NCBI GenBank assembly: GCA_963978905.1
Contig: OZ022258.1
Span: 45,678,591-45,742,590 of the forward strand
Reading direction: 5' to 3'
DNA: 64,000 bases
DNA from: Trichostrongylus colubriformis
Lineage: Eukaryota > Nematoda > Chromadorea > Rhabditida > Trichostrongylidae
Shown piece after piece: positions 11,400-22,699 of the stretch. Numbering within the stretch: position 1 is the first letter of the stretch; every line of letters begins with the position of its first letter. The notes below the pieces were generated by a model. The model did not search any database. It saw only the letters and a program-made list of their open reading frames with translations, and was not told the origin of the DNA. A program made the translations under genes and the position numbers.

Positions 11400-13060
11400 C
11401 AACTGTACGTTACCAGTAATCTGAATACCGAGAGATCCTGAGAGATCCTGGGATTACTCGACCAGGAAGAGGTCCAGGACCAGTTTTCCAGGTATGTGTG
11501 ACAGCGGAGCGTTTCATCACCGTATCACTTTCTACCTTCGAAATGACTACAAGGGAGAGGTGTTCAACGAATCCCGCCAAGTCGGCCAAGCTTACACTGG
11601 ATGTCTCAAAAATGTTGCAAGGGAAGAAAATTTCGTTTGCGTGCGTTCTTGCACTGCGCATCGCAGTGGGAAATCAAACTCTATTGTATAATGTGCAGGT
11701 GCTGTGAAAAAGCTTTCAGAAAGCCGATAACGTGAAAAGACTTTGAGAAATCACGAAAAAACTGAGACGGCCATTACACAACAAGTGCTCAATTATAGTT
11801 CGCTCGCATTTTCTCGACAATGATTGAATTTTCGGTCACTTTCTTCCATCGAGTCAGCTGAAGCCAGCTTGGGCCTCTCTATCAATTCTCAACCACAAGT
11901 GGTTCAGTTGATTTATCTTCGAGTTATTTCGTTCGTGCTAGCGTAGTGAGGGGTGCATCTCACAAAAGTGGCACATAAAGCATCGAAAAATCTTAGACGG
12001 ATTAATTTGTGCATTCGAGCGCATATTCTTGCCTAAGCTAAATTGGATTGATGCAAGATACCTTTACCCTCGTGAGCTTACATGAAAAGGTCACCAGGTC
12101 AGCCTGGCCCTTTTCAATGAGTGCACTCCTTCAACGTGCTATCCAAATTAGCGTAACGACTCTGAAAATGAAGCTATAAGGGTTTTTTTCTGAATGAATA
12201 GTATTTACTATGACGTGGTAAATGCAGGGATCTACAACGTCCGACCCAGGTGTTTTCGCTCATAACCAGTGTTGATTTTATGTTCAGGAAGTAACATGAC
12301 TATAGAAATAAGTATTTACCAAATCAGGATTTTCACAAGATTCCGAAGGATTTCTAAGTAATTATATGTTTCAGTTGTCTTTGTTACAGTTCGCAGCTGT
12401 TTCATCTACAGAATGAAAAAATACCACTTACTCCATGGTCATAGTCACACTGGAATCCTTCGGAGATATGGTAAAAATCTCGATTAGGTCAAATGCTTGC
12501 CTACGGGATGACAGGTGATGCAGCTGATCAGTAAAGTAAGTGTGAGGGTCTGTTCTCTTGAAAAAACCAAGTGTGTACGCTAGGAGAGCGACCGCGTCCC
12601 ACATTCCCCTCCCTTGAATATGGGAAATGCAAAGCCTCGCTAATTATGTCGAGTTTTCTTGAACTCTCAATCAAAGTTGCTACAGAACAAGCGACCTCTC
12701 AGGAAAAGTAGGCTAGACCATCGGAGTTCGAAAGAAAACGTTGAGGTGCCGTTAACTGCAGGAACTGCTACTCATCAAACTATCATAGTCACCAACTATC
12801 TGCAAGATCGCTTTACATTCCTCTTCCACTTAAAAAGTTTTCGAACCACGACCGTATTGGGCTCCCTGCTTCCTGTCAGGAATTCGTTCTGCTCAAAATC
12901 CATTTTGGCAACTACGCAAAAATTCCCAAACTCAATTCGTATTGCCTGTCATTCAAGGTCATTTAGTGGGGCGTACGGACGGTTGTATAGCTAACCAGAG
13001 TAGGTTTTAACTTAAAATGGAACTTTTAAATGAAACCTAATTGTGTCGAAAGGGCGTCGA
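11400..13060. other. No gene recognised
   Basis: Short frames only. The longest, 12659-12994 on the plus strand, has no recognised motif, signal peptide or splice context. Confidence 0.35.
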
Positions 13061-13195
13061 ATGCTGATCATAAGTATGAAAACCAAAACTGCAGAAATCT
13101 GCTCCGAAATGAGTTAGGAAAAAGAGTTTGCTGCAGTGACCCATCTCTGGGGTGCTTCACGTGAAGTGACGCATCACCGAGGCTAACCGCGTGTG

Positions 13196-13262
13196 CTGCA
13201 TGGTTCATTGGTAGCGCTTTTGCTCCAAAGGTGGTGAAGGGTGGGTTCGCCCACTTGATCCC
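13196..13262 (+). repeat. tRNA-like (SINE-type) sequence
   Basis: TGGTTCATTGGTAGCGC is a good Pol III A box and GGTGGGTTCGCCCACTTG lies about where a B box and T arm would be. The predicted anticodon stem does not pair properly, so this is a tRNA-derived repeat rather than a working tRNA gene. Confidence 0.4.
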
Positions 13263-13299
13263 ACCTTTTGCTGAGTCAGGCCAAACAAAGCACCTCAAC

Positions 13300-15755
13300 G
13301 AATCACATCAAGGGGATTTCGACCCTCTAGTGACTCGCTTTGGAACGGCATTTTACAATTTAATTCTCATATTTGTAATCAGTATTGGGAGCTTCACCGA
13401 TTAAGCTAGGTCTTGCTTCAAAATTTCATGGGAAGTTAACCGTTACCCGGAAGTGATTCTCAGGTGTCACAGATTTTGCATTGATTCGGCTATTCAAATG
13501 TATCAGGTTCTAACGTAGTTGTTTCATTACAATGACGTTCAAAAAATCGTTAGAAGAAAACAAATATTCAAAGAAACTCTTATATCAGTCTGGTTACGCT
13601 TATTCGAAACGGAAGTTACTCACTTGAATAAAGAATGAGTCTTCATTCTTTGAATTTCCTTGAAATAAGCTACTTACTCGAGTATCGCTTACTTTGATTC
13701 GTTCCATAAAGGTTTTTGATGCATAATTCGAAGACAGCCAGGATGGGTGTCTGAATGGCATGTCACTTTCCGGAGGTCCAGTTCAGGTCGACAAGGCAAC
13801 CAATTTTTCCATCATGGTCAATCATCAGTCGAGAAAAAACTGAAGAGGGAATTGTCGTGTTCGGCTTCGGAGAGCATTTGCACTTGCCAACGCGAGGAGT
13901 GAGGTGGGGAAAGGGTATTTAATCTCCGAAACCTTTAACCCACAGCAGGCAAACAGATTTTTCGGTATTCGGCTTGCGGTTTCGTACGGTAACTATCACA
14001 CCGGCGGGGTTTATATTGGCACAGAGCGAATTTTCTGGCTACAGTGGTTGCCACCCCTGTTCATTATGGTCAAGTCCTATGTAGTGCACCATACCATCAT
14101 AGCTAGTAATGAACCATACGTACGCTCGAAAAACAACAATAGCTGCCAACTGCTATGAAGCTGATTGAGCAAAAAACAGAGGGGATTTGTTGGGAGTCAT
14201 TTAACTGATACCCGACCTGTATGGGACTATTCTGAATAAAAAGAGTTCCATAATCATAAGTTTCTATATACGCCAACTGAAAGGAGATACGTGGCGCATC
14301 CTTACAGCACTTTCCGACCATGGGTTATATACAAAGAAACAAAAAAGCGAGGACAACGTCAGTGAGGCTCTCCAAAGTCGTCCATGAACGGACAGTCCTT
14401 CTGATGACGTCCATCGAAGCACGTTTCTGTACACTTCCAATTAAGGCATTGAGCACCAAACTCCAAATTTCGCAAGAAATCTTTCTGAAAAACAAGGTGA
14501 AAGTGGCCCTACTTGGAAAACGACCATGGCTGCAAACTGGTCTACGAAAGCAATTGTGAGTGACATTAGCAAGCTGGAACAGCTTTGCATGGCTTTTGGA
14601 AGGGGTTTGCTTTTCGTCATGGCCGAATAACTACTGTAAAATGTCATTGGACAGTTTGGCCATGATCTTCTCCCACTTCATCAATCCTTTCTACCGATAG
14701 CTGAGTAGCACAGCTAACAGAAGATTTCCTTTAGCCTTTAGCTGATTCCTGGGAGCCATGCCTAAAGCAGACAAATCACATTAAAATTTTGAAACCTACA
14801 GCTTATAAATGTCACCTGAGGTTTGAAACCTTGAGAACGCTTACTTAATTATGCATTATCCTACCAATGATCTGGCTTTTGTGCAAAAAGTTGTTGTTCA
14901 GAGCTATTGCCCTGTCGCCGTTGACTGATTGCTAGGCCTCCTTCGGATGACAAGTGATCTGTAGTGTCTACGTTTTTTATATAACTGTTACGCTGTCACT
15001 TGAGCAAATAAATTTCCTCAAAACTCGTGGAAACTCTTTTTTTCTGCGCCAGACAGCCGTAAATTAAATTTTGAACATTTTGGATGAAGCCATACATCAC
15101 CCTGTAACACATTGAAGTACTGAATATTCAATTAGATTTGCAGAGCATTCTTTGAAATCTCATCCTAGCAAATATAAATAGGGAAAGCAGATTATCCGGT
15201 GCATTATTCAAAGGAACCGTGCAAGGAAAATTAAATTACCCTCTTACCCATATACAGTAGAGATCAAAATTATATGCGGTTTCAGAATTTGACAATAATT
15301 TTGGCCGATCTTTACAAACTCTTTTTAGTAATGAGGGCAACTGCTACCTCATGGAAAGGTATCTCAGCCGAGTACGATGCAGTGTGAAGGTCGAAAAATT
15401 ATTCAGTGAAAGCTCTGGAAATGACCAAACCTTTTAAAAATTCAATCAGCCATAAAAAGCTTATAACTCAACGAAACGAGCCGTTGTGCAAAAAGTATTT
15501 AGAACGGAATGAGGCTAAAACATTGCTACCCGTTATTTGGAACATGACAGCACTTTACAGAACTGAAGCACGGTGTTGATCATTCTTAGTGTTATTAGTT
15601 AAATAATTTTTCTCCACCTTCACACTGCATCCTACACGGCTGATAAACTTTATTCCACCGAGTGACGGTTGCCTTCAAAACACAAAAAAATTGAGCGCGA
15701 TATGTACATAAATGCTGGCCAAAGTTATGGTTGAAATAAGAAACCGCTGAGATAC
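13300..15755. other. No gene recognised
   Basis: Contains only short frames. A local palindrome around TACTCACTTGAATAAAGAATG (13615-13690) is visible. The frames at 13904-14158 and 14320-14559 have no recognised motifs. Confidence 0.35.
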
Positions 15756-15962
15756 AGTTCCTTTAAGAGGCGACGGTAAAAAGGTGGCCTCGGAGTCGCT
15801 CATCTTGCTCCGCAGCTGGAGACGATAGTGGAGACAAAAAGTTGCGTGAACAGTTCCACTCTCTGACTCCAACCTCGAAGGACGACAGGGCGTGGTACTT
15901 ACTCGGAAGTTCCGCCCCCTCCGCCTCGTAAGAGCGCGGCCAGCGGGCCGTGGATTTTCTCG
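15756..15962. repeat. Foldback family R3, diverged copy
   Basis: AGTTGCGTGAACAGTTCCAC followed by TCTGACTCCAACCTCGAAGG corresponds to AGTTACGTGAATAGTTCCAC and following bases near 10410-10450, and the flanks (GGTGGCCTCGGAGTC..., ...GAAGTTCCGCCCCCTC) resemble the arms of that family. Confidence 0.5.
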
Positions 15963-16177
15963 CTGTGATTGCGTACATTGCAACACTCCCTTCAGAGTTG
16001 TACGACCGAATTCGTCATTTCTTAACTAGGGTTGTGATCGTAAAATGCTACCGTTTCTTTTACTTCTTATGTCACTTTTTGTCTTTTAAGGGCACAAAAG
16101 TTATTGTTTCAAAGACATTGATGAGATGAACAGCTATTTGTCAAAGGACCTCCATGTTACCGATCCTCGCGTTCTGA

Positions 16178-17443
16178 CAAGGGAGGGTCATCAGGTCAGT
16201 CCGGCCTTTTGCGATGGGATGTATACCACTGTACTCGTCTTGGGACGAGAAACTCAAATCTGCCTTCCAAATTTGCGAAACGATTCTGTGAGCAAAGTTA
16301 TGAAGGGTAGTCTCCCGACATGGTCGACTCCCTCTCTCTCGCATGTTCGCATGAGTGGACGTGGAATGCTAGCACAGCAAGGTGAGTTGTGGTGTACTGG
16401 ATACGATGGTTGTTTAACAGGAGATGGGTCGCAGGTTAGGATCCTTTGTGCGACTGCTCTTTTGCTTTTTCTCCCTTCAGCTCATATGAACCCAGAAAGT
16501 GCGTATTAGTAAGTATTTGAAAGGTTTACCTCTTCATTCAACATCAAGAGGGGACAAAATTTCACGTTTCCTGATTTATGCATTTTTTCAAGACTTTCAT
16601 TTATAGAGGGCATATGGTGAATAGGAGATACAAGAATATTTGAAAACCAGTAATTTACGAACACATGTGGTTCCTGTCCTCTGGAATCCATGATGGGTCT
16701 TCCTCATCTTCTTCGAAGCATGGCTCCTCGTCAGACTCAATTATTACGTTGTCGAGTGCAGCTTCCCGCAAAATAAACGAGAACTTTTCGATAACTTTTT
16801 GTTCCTTCCGAGAAGGCAGACGTCTCACTTCACAGGAACCGAAGTCCTTCAACAAGTACGCCAACACTAGCTTTGGGCAGAACATTGGGATTGAGTATGA
16901 GAGAAACTACTGTTTTTCTCTGCTAGACAACGCTACGTCACCTTATACCACATACTTATCTGTACAACTGTACGCTCTGTTCAAGTCTACAGGATATAAC
17001 GTACCACATGCCCTCTATAAATGAAAAGCTTGAAAAAATGCATAAATCAGGAAACGTGAAATTTTGTCCCCTCTTGATATAGAATGAAGAGGTAAACCTT
17101 TCAAATACTTACTAATACGCACTTTCTGGGTTCATATGAGCTGAAGGGAGAAAAAGCAAAAGAGCAGTCGCACAAATGATCCGAACCTGCGACCCATCTC
17201 CTGTGAAACAACCATCGTATCCAGTACACCACAACTCACCTTACTGTGCCAGCATTCCACGTCCACTCATGCGAACATGCGAGAGAGAGAGAGTCGACAA
17301 TGTCGGGAGACTACCCTTCATAACTTCGCTCACAGAATCGTTTCGCAAATTTGGAAGGCAGATTTGAGTTTCTCGTCCCAAGACGAGTACAGTGGTATAC
17401 ATCCCATCGCAAAAGGCCAGACTGACCTGATGACCCTCCCTTG
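16178..17443. mobile_element. 1.27 kb long-armed foldback transposon, TGA target duplication
   Basis: The arms 16178-16618 and 17003-17443 are about 440 bp each and nearly identical in inverted orientation, beginning CAAGGGAGGGTCATCAGGTC. TGA flanks both sides (16175-16177 and 17444-17446). A 3 bp TNA duplication fits the PIF/Harbinger group, an inference from duplication size only. Each arm holds a tRNA-like stretch (A-box-like TGGTGTACTGG; B-box-like GGTTCGGATC, better preserved in the right arm, then TTTT). The left arm also has a splice-acceptor-like TTTTCTCCCTTCAG followed 28 bp later by GTAAGTA. Diverged end copies occur at 46605-48110. Confidence 0.82.
16655..16906 (-). pseudogene. Acidic ORF in the spacer of the foldback element
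   Basis: About 83 open codons on the minus strand in the unique spacer: a Leu/Lys-rich start (VLAYLLKDFGSCEVRRLPSR), then EKFSFILREAALDNVIIESD and a very acidic end EEPCFEEDEEDPSWIPE. Short acidic segments of this style occur near the amino ends of several nematode transposon proteins, but no catalytic domain is present. It may be all that remains of the element's gene or a captured fragment. No function is assigned. Confidence 0.35.
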
Positions 17444-17444
17444 T

Positions 17445-17525
17445 GAGTGGAATTGCAACTGACCGCGGCAAGTTGTGCTGACGGTGCCATGAATGCGACG
17501 TCGCAAAGCGAAAATTTGTCATAAG
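17445..17525 (-). repeat. Dispersed repeat pair, member 1
   Basis: Reverse complement resembles 45405-45492: CAAATTTTCGCTTTGCGACG, then GGCACCGTCA.CAC.ACTTGC and GGAATTCC.CTC-type blocks, roughly 80% alike by eye. It directly abuts the foldback element ending at 17443. Confidence 0.6.
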
Positions 17526-17529
17526 TGCA

Positions 17530-19030
17530 CACACCCCAACCAAGCATAATCACTACCATACTATATAGTTGTGAATGATATAGGACCCATAGTGACTAGG
17601 AACAACCAGGTACTTGGCACCAGGTACCTTTAGTACAAAGCGTATCCCGAAGAGGCACTATGAGAAACACCTAACTCATCGACATACTTTGTGCGTGTAC
17701 CGAATTTCACCATGAAACGGTTAAGCGGGAAATTTTGAATTAGCATCGCGGGCAAGCGAGCACTCCTATAAAACAAGTCATTCTCACAATGAAATGGATG
17801 ATTACTGTTTTTATTTGTTAATTGCGTATTCAACAATTGCAATTTATACATTCAAAATAGCTCATGGTTATTGTCTGTGTAATAAGCATGTTTTTCATTT
17901 CTCTTTAATCCCACATTTTCAGGCCCTCTAATTAAAAACACACTGGACCACTCTAATGAGAATGCCAGTGGATTCTGTGATGCCATTTTCAGCTTCGTGC
18001 ATTTTTGATCATTTCACATTGCAATTTCACTTTTCAGATTTGCTATCTGATTTTATTCCCTCCCAATAGTCTCCTTGATCCACAAGTCTGTGCCCTTACC
18101 ATTTGTTTGCTATAGTCATTCACGGTAATACAGAATAGCGTCACTCCCGCTCGCATGACTCGGGGATCAAATCTCAGATTGATGCTCACTAACAAAGCCT
18201 TCTAGCTTTCGTGTTTTGATGGTAGTACTCCTGTTACTGTTCCTTCGCTTCAAAAGGCTTACTTGTTGAGCAGTTTTCCGCTCACTGGGTCATAGTCCTT
18301 GCTTTAACACTTTCGACGAGGCAATTGGACAGGAACGGGATCGGGAGCAGGAGCAATGCAAAGGATCTTTCCTGTCGCAGCACGCTTACCTCTTTCATAT
18401 AAATTTATTCAGAAGCTCCTCCCAGTAGTTACTTGGGAATTCTCTTGACTGTTTTCTTATAAAATTCATGCTGTGCAAGAGAGAAAAGCCCTGGCAGCAG
18501 TGGAGATTGAAGTTATCTTATATCCCCTCAATTCGGTATCTAATTAATAACTGGAGAGTTTTTTGAAAGTCTTAAAAATTTATGAGAACTTTATGGAATG
18601 GTCTTTTTTGCTTATTTTATGAGAATCTTAATATCTGTGCAAACGGCTCCATAAATTTATTGTTCTGCTCTGCTCCCGCGCAAAGCGGATAAGTTCTTCC
18701 CTCAAACTTCTTTATTTCCAAAACTGATCCCTAAGCTGCGTTGTGGTAGGTTCACGTCTAACAAATTCCTATTTAGATTGAGGACACCCGAGCCAAACAC
18801 GGTTTTCGAACATTCATTTCCTAGTCCTTATGCTATTCAAAAGATAGCAGAATCTCTCGCTTTTCGCTAAAGTGGCTTAGCAACGCTTTCTTGCAACTAC
18901 TCTCTCATGAAGATCAAGATAGTGGGATATATGAGTTGCTGCAACTTTTCCATTTACAGTATTTACAAAAACTCTTTCTTGAGGGAGGAATCCCTTCCTT
19001 CCTCCACTGAGGCTGACAAATACGCTTGAG
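17530..19030. other. No gene recognised; one SINE fragment
   Basis: At 18110-18195 (plus) lies a fragment CCCGCTCGCATGACTCGGGG followed by ATCAAATCTCA that matches the B-box part of the tRNA-derived repeats at 22.5 and 50.8 kb. Nothing else was recognised. Confidence 0.4.
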
Positions 19031-19040
19031 TGAATCCTCA

Positions 19041-19214
19041 AGCCGCTTTCATAGTAGGCGCCGGCAGGGCGTGGCTGCGTTCACGAGAAAAGCGGCAGAG
19101 TGGCACGGGAGAGATGCAGAGACGCCTCAGATGACGAGACAGGGTGGTATAGGCGGAGTCGCAGAGACACGAAACCACGATATGCCGCCCGCACCGCAGA
19201 GTATGAAGGCGGCC
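19041..19214. mobile_element. Small PIF/Harbinger-like MITE, copy 1
   Basis: Ends AGCCGCTTTCAT and, inverted, GGCCGCCTTCAT; flanked by TCA at 19038-19040 and 19215-19217. The interior GCCGGCAGGGCGTGGCTGCG is shared with the element at 33204-33330. A 3 bp T-N-A duplication and GGCCGCGTTCA-like ends suggest PIF/Harbinger. Confidence 0.65.
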
Positions 19215-20479
19215 TCAAAGATGCTTCGGTGTGCAAGTTTTTGTAAGATCCCACTCTCATTGCGATGCCACCTTGAATTGTAAATCTCTGTCAAGTTCCT
19301 TAATAACGGGCCTCTCGATTTCCCTTCGGACAAGAAACATTTCATGACGTTCAGTATTTACAGATAGCATGAATATGGTCAACGTAGATAGCCTTGTTAG
19401 TTATCTGTTTGCGTTGCTACAAGAACCATAAGCAGGAAATATAGCAGGAAACAACTAAACCACGTAACTCGAACCCATTTTATACTCTTTCTGACTGTAA
19501 ATAAATCGCCATTCCGATTTGACTTGTACACAGAAAAGTTATGAGGTGTGTCATAACGATGTAGTTTACATTAGAAAAAGTCCATTAAAGGAACCGGAAG
19601 GGGTCCAAAACAAGAAGAAGATGCAAAAAAATGAGCATTTTGTAACGAACACTCAAGGTTAGGAGCGATAATCGCCGAAAAAAACCCGGACTCAAAAGCG
19701 CGACGCTGCGATGTGTATTCGCATCCCATTCGCATTCAACACACTGACTTTCCGAGTTGTCCGCTGTAGGAGACGGGCCGCGGGCCAACGTTAGTTGTAG
19801 TACCTGATGCCCAGTGCAGCGGAGTGGCCATTCCCAACTACATTAGCATTCATGTAAGTACATCTGGAAACAATATATGAAAGAACAAAGGAAAAAGTAA
19901 ACGGAAAAAAACGAATTCATAGTAGAAACATCTCCTTTTGGTACCATGCCAAGGCGTCAAATTGGCGAGTTTGTGCAATGGCGGCCACTTAAACTCGTCC
20001 ACACTATGTCTGTTCCACCGTAAGCCGGAATCACCCCCTTCCGGTGTCTTTAAGGTAGTGATCGTTTGTTTCGAGAATGTTATTTCTTATAGCATGTCAT
20101 AATAGCCGGATGTCATAATAAATGCAGTGATGGGTGAATCCGAAAACAGCTTATCAAGACATCGAGAGCTCAACTTACCCAATACCATTTGAAAAATATC
20201 CTCCTTGCAGCGGGCTATGCAGTCTAGTAGCAGCCGGGATCGGAAGAAAATCCATTTCGTGGTTCGAATTCGGATTCCGTATTGCTATAACAATATTGTA
20301 GGATTGTTGGCCTAACAAGAGACACTCGGCGTTGATGCTCTGCTCAAAAGACCTCACAGGATTGCGGCAATCGAACCCCAGATGAAATGAAATCGCGATG
20401 GGGTGTAATGTACGGCTACAGAAATATTCCCTCTGCACGATACCGATCACATCTTCGAAGAAAAGGTCCCTGACGGCCC

Positions 20480-21000
20480 CTCGTGTCACCGTCATAACTT
20501 CGTTTGAAGTGGATAAAATGAAAAGAATGGAATCTTCGGATTCGATTCTGACGGCCTATAAAACGTCGAAATAGGATAAGTAGGTTACCAGCTCCTCTGT
20601 GAGAACTGCAGAGATTCCTTTTTTAGCCTCAGACAAAAGTTCGACTTTTTGGGCCTAAATCACATGTTCAATTGTTGCTTGCCCATGTTCTGCACAAGCA
20701 TCATATTTCAGTGAATTATTTTTAAACTTGAGAACACTTTTCGGCGATAGCATTCCAAGTTTTTGGAAGTTCGTAAGCTCATTTCGTAGAAACCGATCGA
20801 GTAATTGCAAAAAACACTCACATTTCACAGACCACGAGTTGCATGCTGCAAGAATCTTCCTTCCGAATGACAGGCGAACGCTTCTTCTATGATGAAGCCT
20901 CAAACATCGGTTCACGGTGTATGTTGAATGCAGCTTAATTTTCTCTCTCATCGCTGAAATGACATCTTTAAGCAGTAGAAATCGCAGGGTGTCTCCAAAA
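20480..21000 (-). pseudogene. Decayed ORF, inverted copy A
   Basis: Minus-strand frames read GDTLRFLLLKDVISAMREKI (about 20,925-20,990), later CAEHGQATIEHV and EELVTYLSYFDVL-stop. The plus-strand sequence at 21395-21920 encodes the same peptides in the same order with mostly third-position differences, so this was a selected protein-coding sequence. Stops and frame shifts now interrupt it. The family is unknown to me; it could be a transposon ORF or a duplicated host gene. Confidence 0.45.
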
Positions 21001-21394
21001 AGCCTCCCATTCACATATTGGAGCCTCCCATTCTTCATTAACATTAGTGAGCAGTTCTTAATATATAGTGGGTGCCGGTGTGATGTGGTAAAACCGCGAG
21101 GCATTGACCTGATTTGTGCGGGGTTTAGGAAGTTGATTATCCTTCACTTAATTGAGACAACGATATCTAGAGAGTAGGAAGGTATCAATAGATAAAAGTG
21201 AAACCGTCGCCGCGAAATGAATTTTACATCTGATGAGCAGCTTAGCTTCTGAACACAGCAGTGTAAACTTAAATCATGTTTGTTGTTTTCAGCCAATGTT
21301 CACACTTTTATGTAGAATTAACATCTTTTCCATATTCACGATTTAAGGCATTGTTTGAGCATATCTATTGATTCGTGAAGGCGTAGAATTTGCT

Positions 21395-21920
21395 TTCTGA
21401 AGACACCATGCGATTTTCATTGCTTAGAGATGTCATTTTAGCGATGAGAGAGAAAATTAAGCTGCATTCAACATGCACCGTGCACTGATTTTTGAAGCTC
21501 CACCATATTTTGAAGAAGCGGTCGCCTGAAAATCGGATGTTAAGATGATTCCCGCAGTATGCAAGTTGTAGTCTGTAAGAGGTGAGTAATTTTTGCAATC
21601 ACTTGATCGATTCTGACGAAATGAGCTCAAAAATTTTCAAAAACGTCGTGAAAAGCCAGCCCCAGTTGAAAAGTGTCCTGAAGTTGAGTTAATTCACCGA
21701 AAAATGACGTTTGTGCGGAACATGGGCGAGCAACAGTTGAAGATGTGGATTTAGGCCCAAGAAAGTCCGAGTCTTGCCTGAGGGTAAGAAGAGAAATTTT
21801 TGCAGCTTTCATCGAAAAGCTGATGACCTACTTATCCAAATTCGACATTTTATAGGCTGTTGGGCTCGTCACGGATCCAAAGCCTCCATCTTCACATTTA
21901 ATGACGGTGCGACGTTTTGC
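21395..21920 (+). pseudogene. Decayed ORF, inverted copy B
   Basis: Plus-strand partner of copy A: DTMRFSLLRDVILAMREKIK, then a TGA, later CAEHGRATVEDVDL and EKLMTYLSKFDIL-stop. The copies lie head to head about 400 bp apart, forming an imperfect inverted repeat with arms of about 520 bp that differ by roughly a quarter of positions by eye. Both keep the same stop after the FD(V/I)L end. Confidence 0.45.
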
Positions 21921-22460
21921 GTTGCTCAATCCGTCGCCAGGTGTCGATTTCTCAAAAAAAATGTGAGCGGTATTGTGGTGATTTTCAAAAACGTGCGCGG
22001 CTGACTCTACCAAATAGGACAGATAGAGCAATAGCAATGGTTCGAAGCTTGACTGATCTTGACTGTGACTACAACATGACGAGAAAACCAATCTCAAGGC
22101 GATCGTGCTTTGAACAGTTGCCCTGAAGCAACCCTTTCCCGGATACTTCGTGAATCTCATATATTATACTTGTCTACAGGCTAATGATGAGGTGATCGTG
22201 AAGTTCACTCATTTCCCAGCTCACTTTGTTAGGAATGCACTCGCTTAGGTTTGCAAATTGCATCATTCTTTTCTACTCAGTCCTAATCGTGTTTGAAAAT
22301 GTACGTAGCTATAGTAGGAGTTGTGAAGACGAGAATCCCAGATTAAAGAGGCAAGATTTGTCAGTTAGACCCCCAGAAGGTATCTCTGATAAGTAGTAAA
22401 AACCGCAGTGATTTTGGGGATAATCAATCCCAGGCGTTCCACTACCATCCAGGATCGTGA

Positions 22461-22605
22461 CGGCATGAAAAAATAATTTGGCCTACAAGCTGATTTGAGT
22501 GAGCCGACGCATTCTTATGTCCTGGGTTAGTAATGATGTGAGATTTGTTCCCCTCATCATGATAGGAGTATTGCTCAGCTAGTGTCACTACACCACCTCC
22601 GCCCT
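22461..22605 (-). repeat. tRNA-derived SINE-like repeat
   Basis: On the minus strand GGTGGTGTAGTGACA is an A-box-like start and GGGGAACAAATCTCACATCA a B-box-like block. The same layout occurs at 50825-50915 (GGTGGTGCAATGGCA...GGATCAAATCCCACATCAGT). Such paired boxes with no tRNA cloverleaf indicate a short interspersed element. Confidence 0.5.
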
Positions 22606-22699
22606 CCCTGGTAAACGTTAGTCGATTCCAAGCCCTGCTGAAATAATTTTGTTCTACTGTCCAAGAATCCGACATTGTGGGGTAGATTCCTCCCTAATA

